In this document: in pieces, positions 1-6,778 of the stretch
How positions within the stretch are numbered: the stretch's first letter is position 1
How the letters are laid out: each line of letters starts with the position of its first letter
Assembly (NCBI GenBank): GCA_900769055.1
Contig: CAAGFF010000150.1
Span: forward strand, 1-11,507
DNA length: 11,507 nt
Source: an uncultured Prevotella sp.
Lineage (GTDB): Bacteria; Bacteroidota; Bacteroidia; Bacteroidales; Bacteroidaceae
Reading direction: 5' to 3'
The notes under the pieces: model-generated
The model's input: the letters and a program-made list of their open reading frames with translations, nothing else
Database searches by the model: none
Told to the model about the DNA's origin: nothing
Translations under genes and position numbers: made by a program

Positions 1-512
1 ACAACACCACTTTCCAGGGTGAACAACAGGTTGTCCTGTACCAGTTGAGGGTCCGATTTTCCGTTGAGAGGCGAAGTCAGCTCAACAAATACACGTATGC
101 TGTCCTTGTTTCTCACTTCTATATCATTGGCCTGCCAACCAGCCTCCTGTCCGAGATAGGTACCATTTACGTTCACCCTATATCCCGTCTGGTTGCCACG
201 CTCAAGCCTTACGTTCGACAACCTCAAGCTCTTGCCTGAGCGGTTGTATACCCAAAAGGTCTTCGTGGGCGTTGGAGTAGCAGAGAATGTCGTATCAAAA
301 CTTATCGTGTCACTTCCCATTGTGAGAGACAGGGATGAGGATGTCGAGAAGTCATCAACGTCAGAGCACGATGAAGCAAGGAAGCATGAGCCTATAACCA
401 TCATCACGGCCAAGGCCGGGTTGAAAACAGTTAGGCAAGCGCTCCTTAAGTAGAGAAACATCCGTTTACCTGCTTGGTTCTGATGCGAATAGTATCTTTG
501 AATATTTGTCAT
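1..512 (-). CDS. Surface lipoprotein, N-terminal part (runs off the left edge)
   Basis: The minus strand is open from an ATG at 512 to the window edge, about 170 codons without a stop. The N-terminus has a basic stretch (AGKR), then a hydrophobic segment ending in FLASSC, so it looks like a lipoprotein signal peptide with the anchored Cys at about residue 49. The residues after it (SDVDDF) are acidic, like the lipoprotein export signal that sends Bacteroidota lipoproteins to the cell surface; surface location is inferred. The mature part begins with a Ser/Thr-rich stretch and then beta-rich sequence (FWVYNRSGKSLRLSNVRLE, later NKDSIRVFVELTSP). I recognise this style from large hypothetical Bacteroides and Prevotella lipoproteins but cannot name a function. 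A second possible start is the in-frame ATG at 461, which gives a shorter, more usual signal peptide. I prefer 512 because it includes the Lys-Arg pair and lies 24 bases after the upstream MFS gene, suggesting cotranscription. Confidence 0.8.
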   Translation of the reverse strand, partial: MTNIQRYYSHQNQAGKRMFLYLRSACLTVFNPALAVMMVIGSCFLASSCSDVDDFSTSSSLSLTMGSDTISFDTTFSATPTPTKTFWVYNRSGKSLRLSNVRLERGNQTGYRVNVNGTYLGQEAGWQANDIEVRNKDSIRVFVELTSPLNGKSDPQLVQDNLLFTLESGV

Positions 513-536
513 TATCTATCAACAATTTAATTATTA

Positions 537-1718
537 CTACCTGTTACGATGTTCCATATACCATTGATGCAGGAAGCTGTTGTATACGAACATGGCCACT
601 ACAGCCAGAGACAAGGCTGTTATACATACCGCATAGGCGTTACGTTCAAGTACCCCGTAGCCCAGGGCAAGACCGGCAGCGAGTCCGCTTTCCCATCCCA
701 AAAGAAATGTGCTCTGGCTTGTTCCCCTTTGGCAATGGCGCGACAACTTGATGAAAAACAGGAGAAAGCGTGTGCCTATAAGGGCTATGCCAAAGGCAAG
801 CAATACGGGTATCACAGCTGTAACGACAGCCAGGCGGCTGGTCATGAGCATAATCACGGCTGCCGACATACATATTAATCCCGTAACCACCTCACTCTTG
901 AGGTCTGCATCAACAAATACAAACTTCTCGGCAAGCAACGCAAGCACAAATCCTAAGAGCATGAATGCATAGAAGCTGATGCCGACACCAGTTGTAAATA
1001 GTGCGCCAACGACTGCCGTCATCATAAACAGCACGGAGAAGAGCGGTAGTCCACGCACGAGGAAGAACCTGTCTGCCGACCACAATCTTACATTATCCTC
1101 TGGTGCCTTGAAGGGGAAATGCGCCATCCGAATGAACAATATTGCCGCCAATCCCAGTCCGCACGACACAAGGATAGTAGGCCTAAAGCCCATAAGCCCA
1201 TGGCAGAACAGACCTATTGCCGGTCCTACAGCCATGGCAAGACGTCCGAACCATGTTGCGCTATAGTTGGCTTCCGTGCGCATAAACGACTCACAAGAGT
1301 CTATTACCAACGTACTCATGAGTATCATCTTCGAAAGTCCGTATAAGGCTCCTACAATAATGGCCATCACTATTGCCACGGCAACCGTCATATCGTGTCC
1401 CACAGGCAGATGCTCGTTGAAATATAGCTGGCTAATAGCCAAGACAAGTAGGCCAATTGTCCAAAGGCATACCCTATTCCGACGGTAGTGTTGCACAAGA
1501 TAGGTGGTAAATCCGCCCAGCATGAAGAGCCCTACCGCATACGAGACAAATATCATTCCCATCTCATTGGGCATGATGTCATGACATGCAGCAAGGTGTG
1601 ACGGCAGAAATGGTATGAGCATATATACCATCACGGTCAGCGACAGGTTGGCCAACGACAACAGCCAGAAGTCGAGATGCCACAGCCGGACGTGTACTGG
1701 TGTGTTCTGTGTATCCAT
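537..1718 (-). CDS. Major facilitator superfamily (MFS) transporter
   Basis: This 393-residue inner-membrane protein has 11 to 12 hydrophobic segments, the normal size and layout for an MFS permease. The first runs from about residue 16 to 39. After the second there is a short basic loop (HYRRNR, residues 78-83) where MFS motif A usually lies, although the classical GxxxDRxGRR form is not kept. A central hydrophilic loop (about 202-217, KAPEDNVRLWSADR) separates the two halves. The substrate cannot be told from sequence. The reading frame stays open to 1844, but that start would lie upstream of the TAnnTTTG promoter box at 1748-1755, so I chose the ATG at 1718. The gene is divergent from rsmG and 24 bases upstream of the lipoprotein gene, which suggests a two-gene unit. 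Family call is firm, transport role unknown. Confidence 0.88.
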   Translation of the reverse strand: MDTQNTPVHVRLWHLDFWLLSLANLSLTVMVYMLIPFLPSHLAACHDIMPNEMGMIFVSYAVGLFMLGGFTTYLVQHYRRNRVCLWTIGLLVLAISQLYFNEHLPVGHDMTVAVAIVMAIIVGALYGLSKMILMSTLVIDSCESFMRTEANYSATWFGRLAMAVGPAIGLFCHGLMGFRPTILVSCGLGLAAILFIRMAHFPFKAPEDNVRLWSADRFFLVRGLPLFSVLFMMTAVVGALFTTGVGISFYAFMLLGFVLALLAEKFVFVDADLKSEVVTGLICMSAAVIMLMTSRLAVVTAVIPVLLAFGIALIGTRFLLFFIKLSRHCQRGTSQSTFLLGWESGLAAGLALGYGVLERNAYAVCITALSLAVVAMFVYNSFLHQWYMEHRNR

Positions 1719-1747
1719 AAATATATATGAAGTCTCTTCGTTGTGTG

Positions 1748-1755
1748 CAAAGTTA
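1748..1755 (-). promoter_or_regulatory. Promoter -7 element for the MFS gene
   Basis: The minus strand reads TAACTTTG, an exact match to the Bacteroidota TAnnTTTG element, 30 bases or so upstream of the MFS ATG at 1718. A good TTTG -33 element is not obvious at the expected distance. The box sits inside a 16-base sequence that is repeated in inverted orientation at the rsmG promoter. Confidence 0.6.
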
Positions 1756-1829
1756 CGAAATATTTGAGAAATGAGTATAATAAATGAAAAAAAACTCTCT
1801 CTACTAATGTTTACTAAACTAAGATTTCG

Positions 1830-1837
1830 TAACTTTG
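1830..1837 (+). promoter_or_regulatory. Promoter -7 element for rsmG and the genes behind it
   Basis: The sequence TAACTTTG matches the Bacteroidota -7 consensus and lies 18 bases before the rsmG ATG, implying a 5' leader of only about 10-12 bases. A weak -33 candidate (TTTA at 1810-1813) lies 16 bases upstream, a little closer than the usual spacing. It probably drives the run from rsmG to the gene ending at 5856. Confidence 0.6.
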
Positions 1838-1855
1838 CAGTCAAAATAAGTTATC

Positions 1856-2479
1856 ATGACAGAACAGATTTACAAATACTTCGGCAACCTCACTGAACGC
1901 CAAAAGGAGCAGATAGAGCTTCTTGACAATCTCTACCGCGACTGGAACTCGAAGATAAACGTCATCTCCCGAAAGGACATAGACAATCTCTACGAGCACC
2001 ACGTGCTGCACTCTTTGGCCATAGCCAAGGAAACGAGCTTCTGTCCCGGCACGGAGGTTCTCGACTTCGGCACAGGCGGTGGTTTCCCCGGCATTCCTTT
2101 GGCCATACTCTTCCCAAAAGTGAATTTCACACTCATCGATGGCACAGGCAAGAAGGTCATGGTGGCATCCGAGGTGGCAAAGGCCCTACAGCTAACCAAT
2201 GTAACCGCCTTGCATAGAAGAGGAGAAGAAGAAAAGGGAAAATACGATTTCGTTGTGAGCAGAGCCGTCATGCCCCTGCCAGACCTGGCAAAGATAGTGC
2301 GCAAGAACATCTCGAAGACTCAACGCAACTCCCACCCCAACGGCATTTTCTGCCTTAAGGGCGGTGACCTTACCCACGAGCTCTCCCCATTTGGCCGTCA
2401 AGCTATGTCTACGCCCATATCGAACTATTTCAAGGAGGAATGGTTCAAGGGCAAGTTCATAGCCTACGTGCAGATGTAG
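1856..2479 (+). CDS. rsmG: 16S rRNA (guanine-N7)-methyltransferase RsmG (GidB)
   Basis: RsmG uses S-adenosylmethionine to methylate N7 of G527 (E. coli numbering) in the 530 loop of 16S rRNA; its loss is known to give low-level streptomycin resistance. The 207 residues match the usual family length. Visible hallmarks are WNSKINVISRKD (residues 30-41) and HHVLHSL (48-54) in the N-terminal helical part, the glycine-rich SAM-binding motif I VLDFGTGGGFPGIPLAI (68-84), the following acidic strand LIDGTGKK (93-100) and the conserved VVSRAV (133-138). The C-terminus ends in the typical Bacteroidota form, FKGKFIAYVQM. It is the first gene of the plus-strand run, directly behind a TAnnTTTG box. No anomaly is seen. 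Confidence 0.96.
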   Translation: MTEQIYKYFGNLTERQKEQIELLDNLYRDWNSKINVISRKDIDNLYEHHVLHSLAIAKETSFCPGTEVLDFGTGGGFPGIPLAILFPKVNFTLIDGTGKKVMVASEVAKALQLTNVTALHRRGEEEKGKYDFVVSRAVMPLPDLAKIVRKNISKTQRNSHPNGIFCLKGGDLTHELSPFGRQAMSTPISNYFKEEWFKGKFIAYVQM

Positions 2480-2555
2480 CCACCAAGCAGGCTCATAACA
2501 CCAAACGCCCCTACTGTCCCCACACATAAACAAAAGAAACAAAGAGAATACACCT

Positions 2556-3197
2556 ATGGAGATAAGAAGATTTGTCTGCAACATGCTGCAGGAAAACTGC
2601 TACGTGGTTAGCGACGACACCAAGGAGTGCGTAATCATTGACTGCGGAGCTTTCTATCAGGAAGAGCGCAAAGCCATCGTCGACTACATCAGGAGCAACG
2701 GACTGAAACCCGTACATCTTCTGACCACTCACGGGCACATCGACCACAACTTCGGAAACAATACCATCTACGAGGAGTTTGGGCTGAAGCCAGAGGTGGA
2801 TACCCACGACGAGAAGCTGATGGGCAAGCTCGACGAACAGGCTATCGCAATAGCCGGAATAGTACTTGGCTACGACATGCCACCAGTAGGCCGCTTCTTC
2901 CGGGACAAGGAAGAAATATCGTTCGGAAACCATATACTGACTGTCATGGAGACTCCAGGACACTCTCAAGGTAGCGTGTTCTTCTATTGCAAGGAAGAGG
3001 ATGTTGCCTTTACTGGCGACACACTTTTTAAGGGCAGCATAGGACGTACCGACTTCGAGGGAGGCTCAAGGTTCATGCTCATACAGAGTCTCAGAACTGT
3101 TTGCCAGATGCCCGACAAGACACGTATCTTCCCGGGACATGGCCCAGAGAGCACCATCGGTTACGAACTGGCGCACAACCCATATCTCGATAGATAA
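2556..3197 (+). CDS. Metallo-beta-lactamase-fold hydrolase (glyoxalase II-like)
   Basis: This 213-residue soluble protein carries the full metal-binding set of the metallo-beta-lactamase fold: THGHIDH (residues 58-64; His59, His61, Asp63, His64), TPGHSQGS with His136, FTGDTLF with Asp155, and PGHGPEST with His195. The arrangement is that of the short glyoxalase II-like group, which lacks the long C-terminal substrate-binding domain of true hydroxyacylglutathione hydrolase. Such proteins hydrolyse thioesters or related substrates using two metal ions; the actual substrate here is unknown. The N-terminal LQENCYVV is also typical of this group. The gene lies 76 bases after rsmG and 60 before ruvC with no visible promoter in either gap, so it is probably cotranscribed. 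The start is the first ATG of the frame, and the motif-bearing core follows at once. Confidence 0.9.
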   Translation: MEIRRFVCNMLQENCYVVSDDTKECVIIDCGAFYQEERKAIVDYIRSNGLKPVHLLTTHGHIDHNFGNNTIYEEFGLKPEVDTHDEKLMGKLDEQAIAIAGIVLGYDMPPVGRFFRDKEEISFGNHILTVMETPGHSQGSVFFYCKEEDVAFTGDTLFKGSIGRTDFEGGSRFMLIQSLRTVCQMPDKTRIFPGHGPESTIGYELAHNPYLDR

Positions 3198-3257
3198 AAA
3201 GAACGACTGTACCTGGAAGTCCGCAATCATGACAGCCACGTACAACAACAACGTAGA

Positions 3258-3824
3258 ATGAACACCAAGGAGAGAATAATATTGGGCATCGATCCCGGAA
3301 CCAACGTCATGGGCTATGGTGTCATTAAGGCCGTTGGCAATAAGGCTGAGATGATAGCCATGGGTGTCATAGACCTGCGGAAGCTCAGCGACCCTTACAT
3401 CCGGTTGGGAAGGATATTCGAACGGGTGACTGGTGTCATCGATGAGTACCTGCCAGATGAGATGGCTATCGAGGCCCCCTTCTTCGGCAAGAACATACAG
3501 TCTATGCTGAAGCTCGGAAGGGCACAGGGGGTAGCCATAGCGGCAGCCATACAACATTCCGTACCCATACACGAGTATGCTCCCATGAAGATAAAACTGG
3601 CCATCACGGGCAACGGCTCTGCAAGCAAGGAGCAGGTTGCCGGTATGCTGCAAAGAATGCTCCACCTCGACGAGAAGGAGATGCCTAAGTTCATGGACGC
3701 TACCGATGCCCTTGCCGCTGCCTACTGCCACTTCATGCAGATGGGACAGCCCACGAGCGACTCACATTATAGCGGATGGAAAGACTTCGTCAACCGCAAC
3801 AAGACGAGAATAACGAAACTCTGA
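3258..3824 (+). CDS. ruvC: Crossover junction endodeoxyribonuclease RuvC
   Basis: RuvC is the dimeric nuclease that cuts Holliday junctions in a RuvABC complex during recombination and replication-fork repair. The 188-residue protein has the four acidic catalytic residues of the RNase H-like fold in the right order: Asp12 in GIDPG, Glu72 in AIEAPFFGKN, and Asp147 and Asp150 in KFMDATDALAAAYCH. The stretch NIQSMLKLGRAQGV (79-92) is the usual RuvC helix. The C-terminal tail of about 30 residues after the last catalytic Asp (QPTSDSHYSGWKDFV onward) is longer than in E. coli. The next gene, an ABC ATPase, starts 18 bases after the stop, so the two are very probably cotranscribed. No ruvA or ruvB is seen nearby. 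The short UTR-like gap before it (3198-3257) shows no promoter. Confidence 0.97.
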   Translation: MNTKERIILGIDPGTNVMGYGVIKAVGNKAEMIAMGVIDLRKLSDPYIRLGRIFERVTGVIDEYLPDEMAIEAPFFGKNIQSMLKLGRAQGVAIAAAIQHSVPIHEYAPMKIKLAITGNGSASKEQVAGMLQRMLHLDEKEMPKFMDATDALAAAYCHFMQMGQPTSDSHYSGWKDFVNRNKTRITKL

Positions 3825-3842
3825 GACACCACACACATCAAC

Positions 3843-5324
3843 ATGCAAAGGATAATAAGCATTGAGAAAGGCGTAACACGCATGCCTGAGTGGCGAATGG
3901 CCGAGCCTGTCGACTTCGAGACCCTCGATGGCGAGCACATAGCCATCGTAGGTCCCAACGGGGCGGGCAAGTCGATGCTCGTAGACATCATCACTGGCAG
4001 GCATCCGCTGCTCATGCACGAACCTGCTTACGACTTCGCTCCGAGCACCAAGCCTCTCGTCAGCGACAACATAAAGTACATAACTTTCCGCGATACCTAC
4101 GGAGGCGACAACGACCGTACATACTACCTGCAACAACGATGGAACCAGCAGGAGATAGATGCCGAGACACCTACGGCAGGCCAGAAACTTGAGGAGGCAT
4201 TTGCCATGACTGGCGAGGACAGCGACCAGCGAAGAGCCTGGCAAAAGCATATATACCGACTGTTTCAGATGGAGCACTTCCTCGACAAGTATATCATCAT
4301 GCTGTCGAGCGGCGAACTGCGAAAACTCAAGCTTGCCGAGACACTCTTCGCGAGTCCCAGAGTGCTCGTTCTCGACAATCCGTTCATTGGTCTCGACAGC
4401 GATACGCGCCATCAACTGCGCACCCTGCTCAACGAGCTGAGCCACGAGGCCGCTCTGCAAGTGATATTAGTTATGTCGAAAACCGACGATATACCCGACT
4501 TCATAACCCATATCGTTGAGGTCAATGACATGAAGGTTGGCTGCAAGATGACACGCCAAGACTACCTTGCCTCCCTACAGCCCACTCCAGCAAGGGTACT
4601 TTCAGAGAGCAAGGAACAGGCTATAGCCGGTCTGCCCGACAACGATGAGGACTATGACGCACACGAGGTTGTAAGGATGCGCAACGTCAGCATCATATAT
4701 GGAGAGCGAACCATACTCAAGAATCTGAACTGGACCGTAGAGAATGGAGACCGATGGGCACTCGGCGGACAGAACGGTGCCGGAAAATCCACGCTCCTCA
4801 GTCTAGTATGCGCCGACAACCCGCAAGCCTACGCCTGCGACATCACGCTCTTTGACCAGCCGCGTGGCTCGGGCGAAACTATCTGGCAGATAAAACGCCA
4901 TATCGGATATGTATCACCAGAAATGCACCGTTCATACCATCGCGACATGCCCTGCCTGCGGATAGTGGCAAGTGGACTCAAGGACACCGTTGGTCTGTAT
5001 GTCAGGCCTGAGGACAGCGAGTACGACAAATGCCGCTTCTGGATGGACATCTTCGGCATCGGGCACCTGGCCGACAGAAGCTTCATGAAGATTTCCTCAG
5101 GCGAGCAAAGACTTGTGCTGCTGGCAAGAGCTTTTGTCAAAGACCCTCAACTGCTAATCCTCGATGAGCCGCTACACGGCCTCGACTCATACAACAGCCA
5201 GCTGGTGAAGGATGTCATAAACGCCTTCTGCCAACGCAGGAACAAGACGCTAATCATGGTCTCCCACTATCAGGAGGAGCTGCCCACGTGCATTACCAAC
5301 AGTATCTACTTGAAGAGGAGTTAA
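3843..5324 (+). CDS. Tandem ABC ATPase of ModF type with a degenerate first nucleotide-binding domain
   Basis: The 493-residue protein has two ABC nucleotide-binding domains and no membrane segments. The first has Walker A GPNGAGKS (37-44), signature LSSGELRK (154-161) and Walker B VLVLDNP (174-180). There the catalytic Glu is replaced by Asn179, and the switch His by Lys213 (MSKTDD). The second domain has Walker A GQNGAGKS (309-316), signature ISSGEQR (417-423), Walker B LLILDEP (437-443) with the catalytic Glu, and SH at 474-475, so it looks fully active. The layout resembles ModF-type proteins, which in E. coli lie beside molybdate transport genes; no permease or molybdate gene is seen here. 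The partner and substrate are therefore unknown, and a non-transport role (as for ABC-F proteins) is possible. It follows ruvC by 18 bases and precedes a secreted-protein gene by 28. Confidence 0.88.
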   Translation: MQRIISIEKGVTRMPEWRMAEPVDFETLDGEHIAIVGPNGAGKSMLVDIITGRHPLLMHEPAYDFAPSTKPLVSDNIKYITFRDTYGGDNDRTYYLQQRWNQQEIDAETPTAGQKLEEAFAMTGEDSDQRRAWQKHIYRLFQMEHFLDKYIIMLSSGELRKLKLAETLFASPRVLVLDNPFIGLDSDTRHQLRTLLNELSHEAALQVILVMSKTDDIPDFITHIVEVNDMKVGCKMTRQDYLASLQPTPARVLSESKEQAIAGLPDNDEDYDAHEVVRMRNVSIIYGERTILKNLNWTVENGDRWALGGQNGAGKSTLLSLVCADNPQAYACDITLFDQPRGSGETIWQIKRHIGYVSPEMHRSYHRDMPCLRIVASGLKDTVGLYVRPEDSEYDKCRFWMDIFGIGHLADRSFMKISSGEQRLVLLARAFVKDPQLLILDEPLHGLDSYNSQLVKDVINAFCQRRNKTLIMVSHYQEELPTCITNSIYLKRS

Positions 5325-5352
5325 TTGAAACATAAATAAAAAACATATCAAC

Positions 5353-5856
5353 ATGAAAAGACTATTCTTTTTCTTCGTCCTGACACTTGCCATATCAGGA
5401 CAGGCAGCTGCACAGGATGTGGCTAACGAGATTATAAAACTGTCGAAGGCTATTGTTGATGACACCAAGCAGGACTTGCAGACACGACGCATAGCGTACT
5501 TCAAGGTGAACGTTATCAACTATATGAAGATGAAGGTCAGGGACGAGGTTCTTAGGGACACCAACGACCTCAAGGTCTTCAACGAGAACATAAAGATGCT
5601 CAACGAGCAGTCGTATGCCATGTACCAGTTCGTCAACCTCTTTGTTAAACGCCTCGCTGAGTCAAACAAGAAGGAAGCAAAGGAAATCGTCATGACACGC
5701 TTCCGCAATGCCTCCATCAACAACCCGCTTTTCAACGACATGGACCTTGACCTTGTTCTCTCCTACTACAACAACCCCGAATACCTCACCCGCTTCTCGC
5801 TCGATACCGACTGGGTGAAAGCCCTTGAGGAAGTAAGAGGCAAGAAGTGGGACTAA
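5353..5856 (+). CDS. Small secreted protein of unknown function
   Basis: I do not recognise this 167-residue protein by function. Residues 1-21 form a classical Sec signal peptide (MKRL, a Phe/Leu-rich core, then QAAAQ), with cleavage likely just before Asp22; Gln before the cut is common in Bacteroidota. There is no lipobox, so it should be periplasmic or released. The mature part is mostly charged and helical (for example SKAIVDDTKQDLQTRRIAYFKVNVINYM, split here only for reading), with Met and Tyr spread through it and no Cys. It ends near GKKWD. The start follows the ABC gene by 28 bases after an A-rich leader, and a strong hairpin lies behind the stop, so this is probably the last gene of the run beginning at rsmG. 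I see no motif that gives an activity. Confidence 0.8.
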   Translation: MKRLFFFFVLTLAISGQAAAQDVANEIIKLSKAIVDDTKQDLQTRRIAYFKVNVINYMKMKVRDEVLRDTNDLKVFNENIKMLNEQSYAMYQFVNLFVKRLAESNKKEAKEIVMTRFRNASINNPLFNDMDLDLVLSYYNNPEYLTRFSLDTDWVKALEEVRGKKWD

Positions 5857-5882
5857 CAATGTGTCCCCCAAAAACAATTTTT

Positions 5883-5917
5883 AGCCTGAAACCAACGGCA
5901 ACCGTTAGTTTCAGGCT
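5883..5917. terminator. Hairpin terminator between convergent genes
   Basis: The arms 5883-5898 and 5902-5917 pair over 16 positions with one mismatch, around a CAA loop. The outer part is AGCCTGAAAC / GTTTCAGGCT. The hairpin lies between the stop of the secreted-protein gene (5856) and the convergent kinase gene (6034), so it could end transcripts from both sides. The T-run after it is weak on either strand (ATTATAATA on plus). Confidence 0.6.
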
Positions 5918-6003
5918 ATTATAATATATAGTTCATGAAATGCCCACTCGGCCCTGCCGCTCTCTTTAGAGAGTTTCGGCTTTGCCGCTTTGCTCGTCGA
6001 AGA

Positions 6004-6035
6004 ACTTGTCCGCTCGTTTACTTGTCAACTCGTTT
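6004..6035. repeat. Two tandem copies of a 16-base repeat covering a stop codon
   Basis: Bases 6004-6019 and 6020-6035 are the same 16-mer (ACTTGTCCGCTCGTTT and ACTTGTCAACTCGTTT), differing at two positions only. A third, poorer copy may begin at 6036 (ACTCATCAA). The TAA of the kinase gene (6034-6036 on the minus strand) lies in the last bases of the array. Similar short degenerate ACTTGT/CTCGTTT repeats are familiar from Prevotella and Bacteroides intergenic DNA; this is from memory, not a search. Confidence 0.75.
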
Positions 6036-6657
6036 ACTCATCAATAAATCTCATCAGGAAGTCCACGGCACCATTCACTCCGAACTTCGAGACATCCAGC
6101 GCTATGTCGTAGTTGCGGCAGTCGTACCAGTCCCGGCCTGTGAATGTCTTTGTGTACAGCTCGCGCGTATAGTCGTTGTCCTCAATAAGTATTCGCGCTT
6201 TCTCCTCGTCAACTCCATAGCGTTCCATCACACGGGCTATCCTTCTGTCGAGGTTGGAATGAAGGAATATGCGAAGCTTGTTGGGATGTGACTTGAAAAC
6301 ATCAAAGCCGCAACGGCCCACAACCACACAACTCTCCTCTTCGGCTATCTGGCGCATGGCAGCCGCCTGGGCATAGAAGAACTGACGGCTCGTGACCTCC
6401 CTCTCCGCTACACGGTAGGGATGGACATCAACGAAAGCCTGATAGAAACGTGAGAAATCCTCCCACCACGACGGACGGCGTACCTCCAGCTCTGCTGCCT
6501 CGCTCTCCGTGAGGTTGAACTTGCGGGCTACAGCCTGCAATATCTGCTTGTCGATGAGCTTCACTCCGAGTCTGCGCGCAAGCTCGGCACCAATCTCATG
6601 ACCACCCGTACCAAACTGTCTGTTGACGGTAATGACAAATCGTTCACTCTTATCCAT
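6034..6657 (-). CDS. Cytidylate kinase-like family protein
   Basis: This 207-residue soluble protein belongs to the cytidylate-kinase-like family (Pfam Cytidylate_kin2 type). It begins FVITVNRQFGTGGHEIGAEL (residues 7-26), where the glycine-rich GTGGHEIG replaces the usual GxxGxGKS P-loop of nucleoside monophosphate kinases, and continues with VKLIDKQIL (32-40), VVVGRCG (111-117), LDRRIARVMERYGV (136-149) and WYDCRNYDIALD (177-188). These are the conserved blocks of the family. True CMP kinase (Cmk) has a canonical P-loop and this protein is probably not the cell's main CMP kinase; its substrate is not known from sequence. It lies 121 bases downstream of the AAA-CYTH gene on the same strand and has its own TAnnTTTG box. 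The stop codon falls inside a tandem repeat. Confidence 0.88.
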   Translation of the reverse strand: MDKSERFVITVNRQFGTGGHEIGAELARRLGVKLIDKQILQAVARKFNLTESEAAELEVRRPSWWEDFSRFYQAFVDVHPYRVAEREVTSRQFFYAQAAAMRQIAEEESCVVVGRCGFDVFKSHPNKLRIFLHSNLDRRIARVMERYGVDEEKARILIEDNDYTRELYTKTFTGRDWYDCRNYDIALDVSKFGVNGAVDFLMRFIDE

Positions 6658-6700
6658 GGCTAATAATGTTTATAAGGTTACACAATAGATTTATCATTGG

Positions 6701-6708
6701 CAAATATA
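6701..6708 (-). promoter_or_regulatory. Promoter -7 element for the cytidylate kinase-like gene
   Basis: The minus strand reads TATATTTG, an exact TAnnTTTG match, about 43 bases upstream of the ATG at 6657. A TTGG sequence about 19 bases further upstream could be the -33 element. It suggests that the gene can be transcribed separately from the AAA-CYTH gene upstream. Confidence 0.5.
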
Positions 6709-6778
6709 ACAAAAATAATCTGTAATCCCAACTTTTTTTGCTTATTTTGACACACTATCGCATCAGCCAAAGGGCGGA

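Noticed and set aside
45..453. Two plus-strand ORFs at the left edge
   Set aside because: They lie antisense to a lipoprotein frame with signal peptide and protein-like sequence, and show no domain of their own.
1719..1844. Upstream extension of the MFS gene by 42 residues
   Set aside because: The extension covers the TAnnTTTG box of the gene itself and nearly reaches the rsmG promoter; translation from there is implausible.
5960..5973. Small palindrome CTCTCT-TT-AGAGAG as a terminator or operator
   Set aside because: The two-base loop is too tight, there is no T-run, and a far stronger hairpin lies at 5883-5917.
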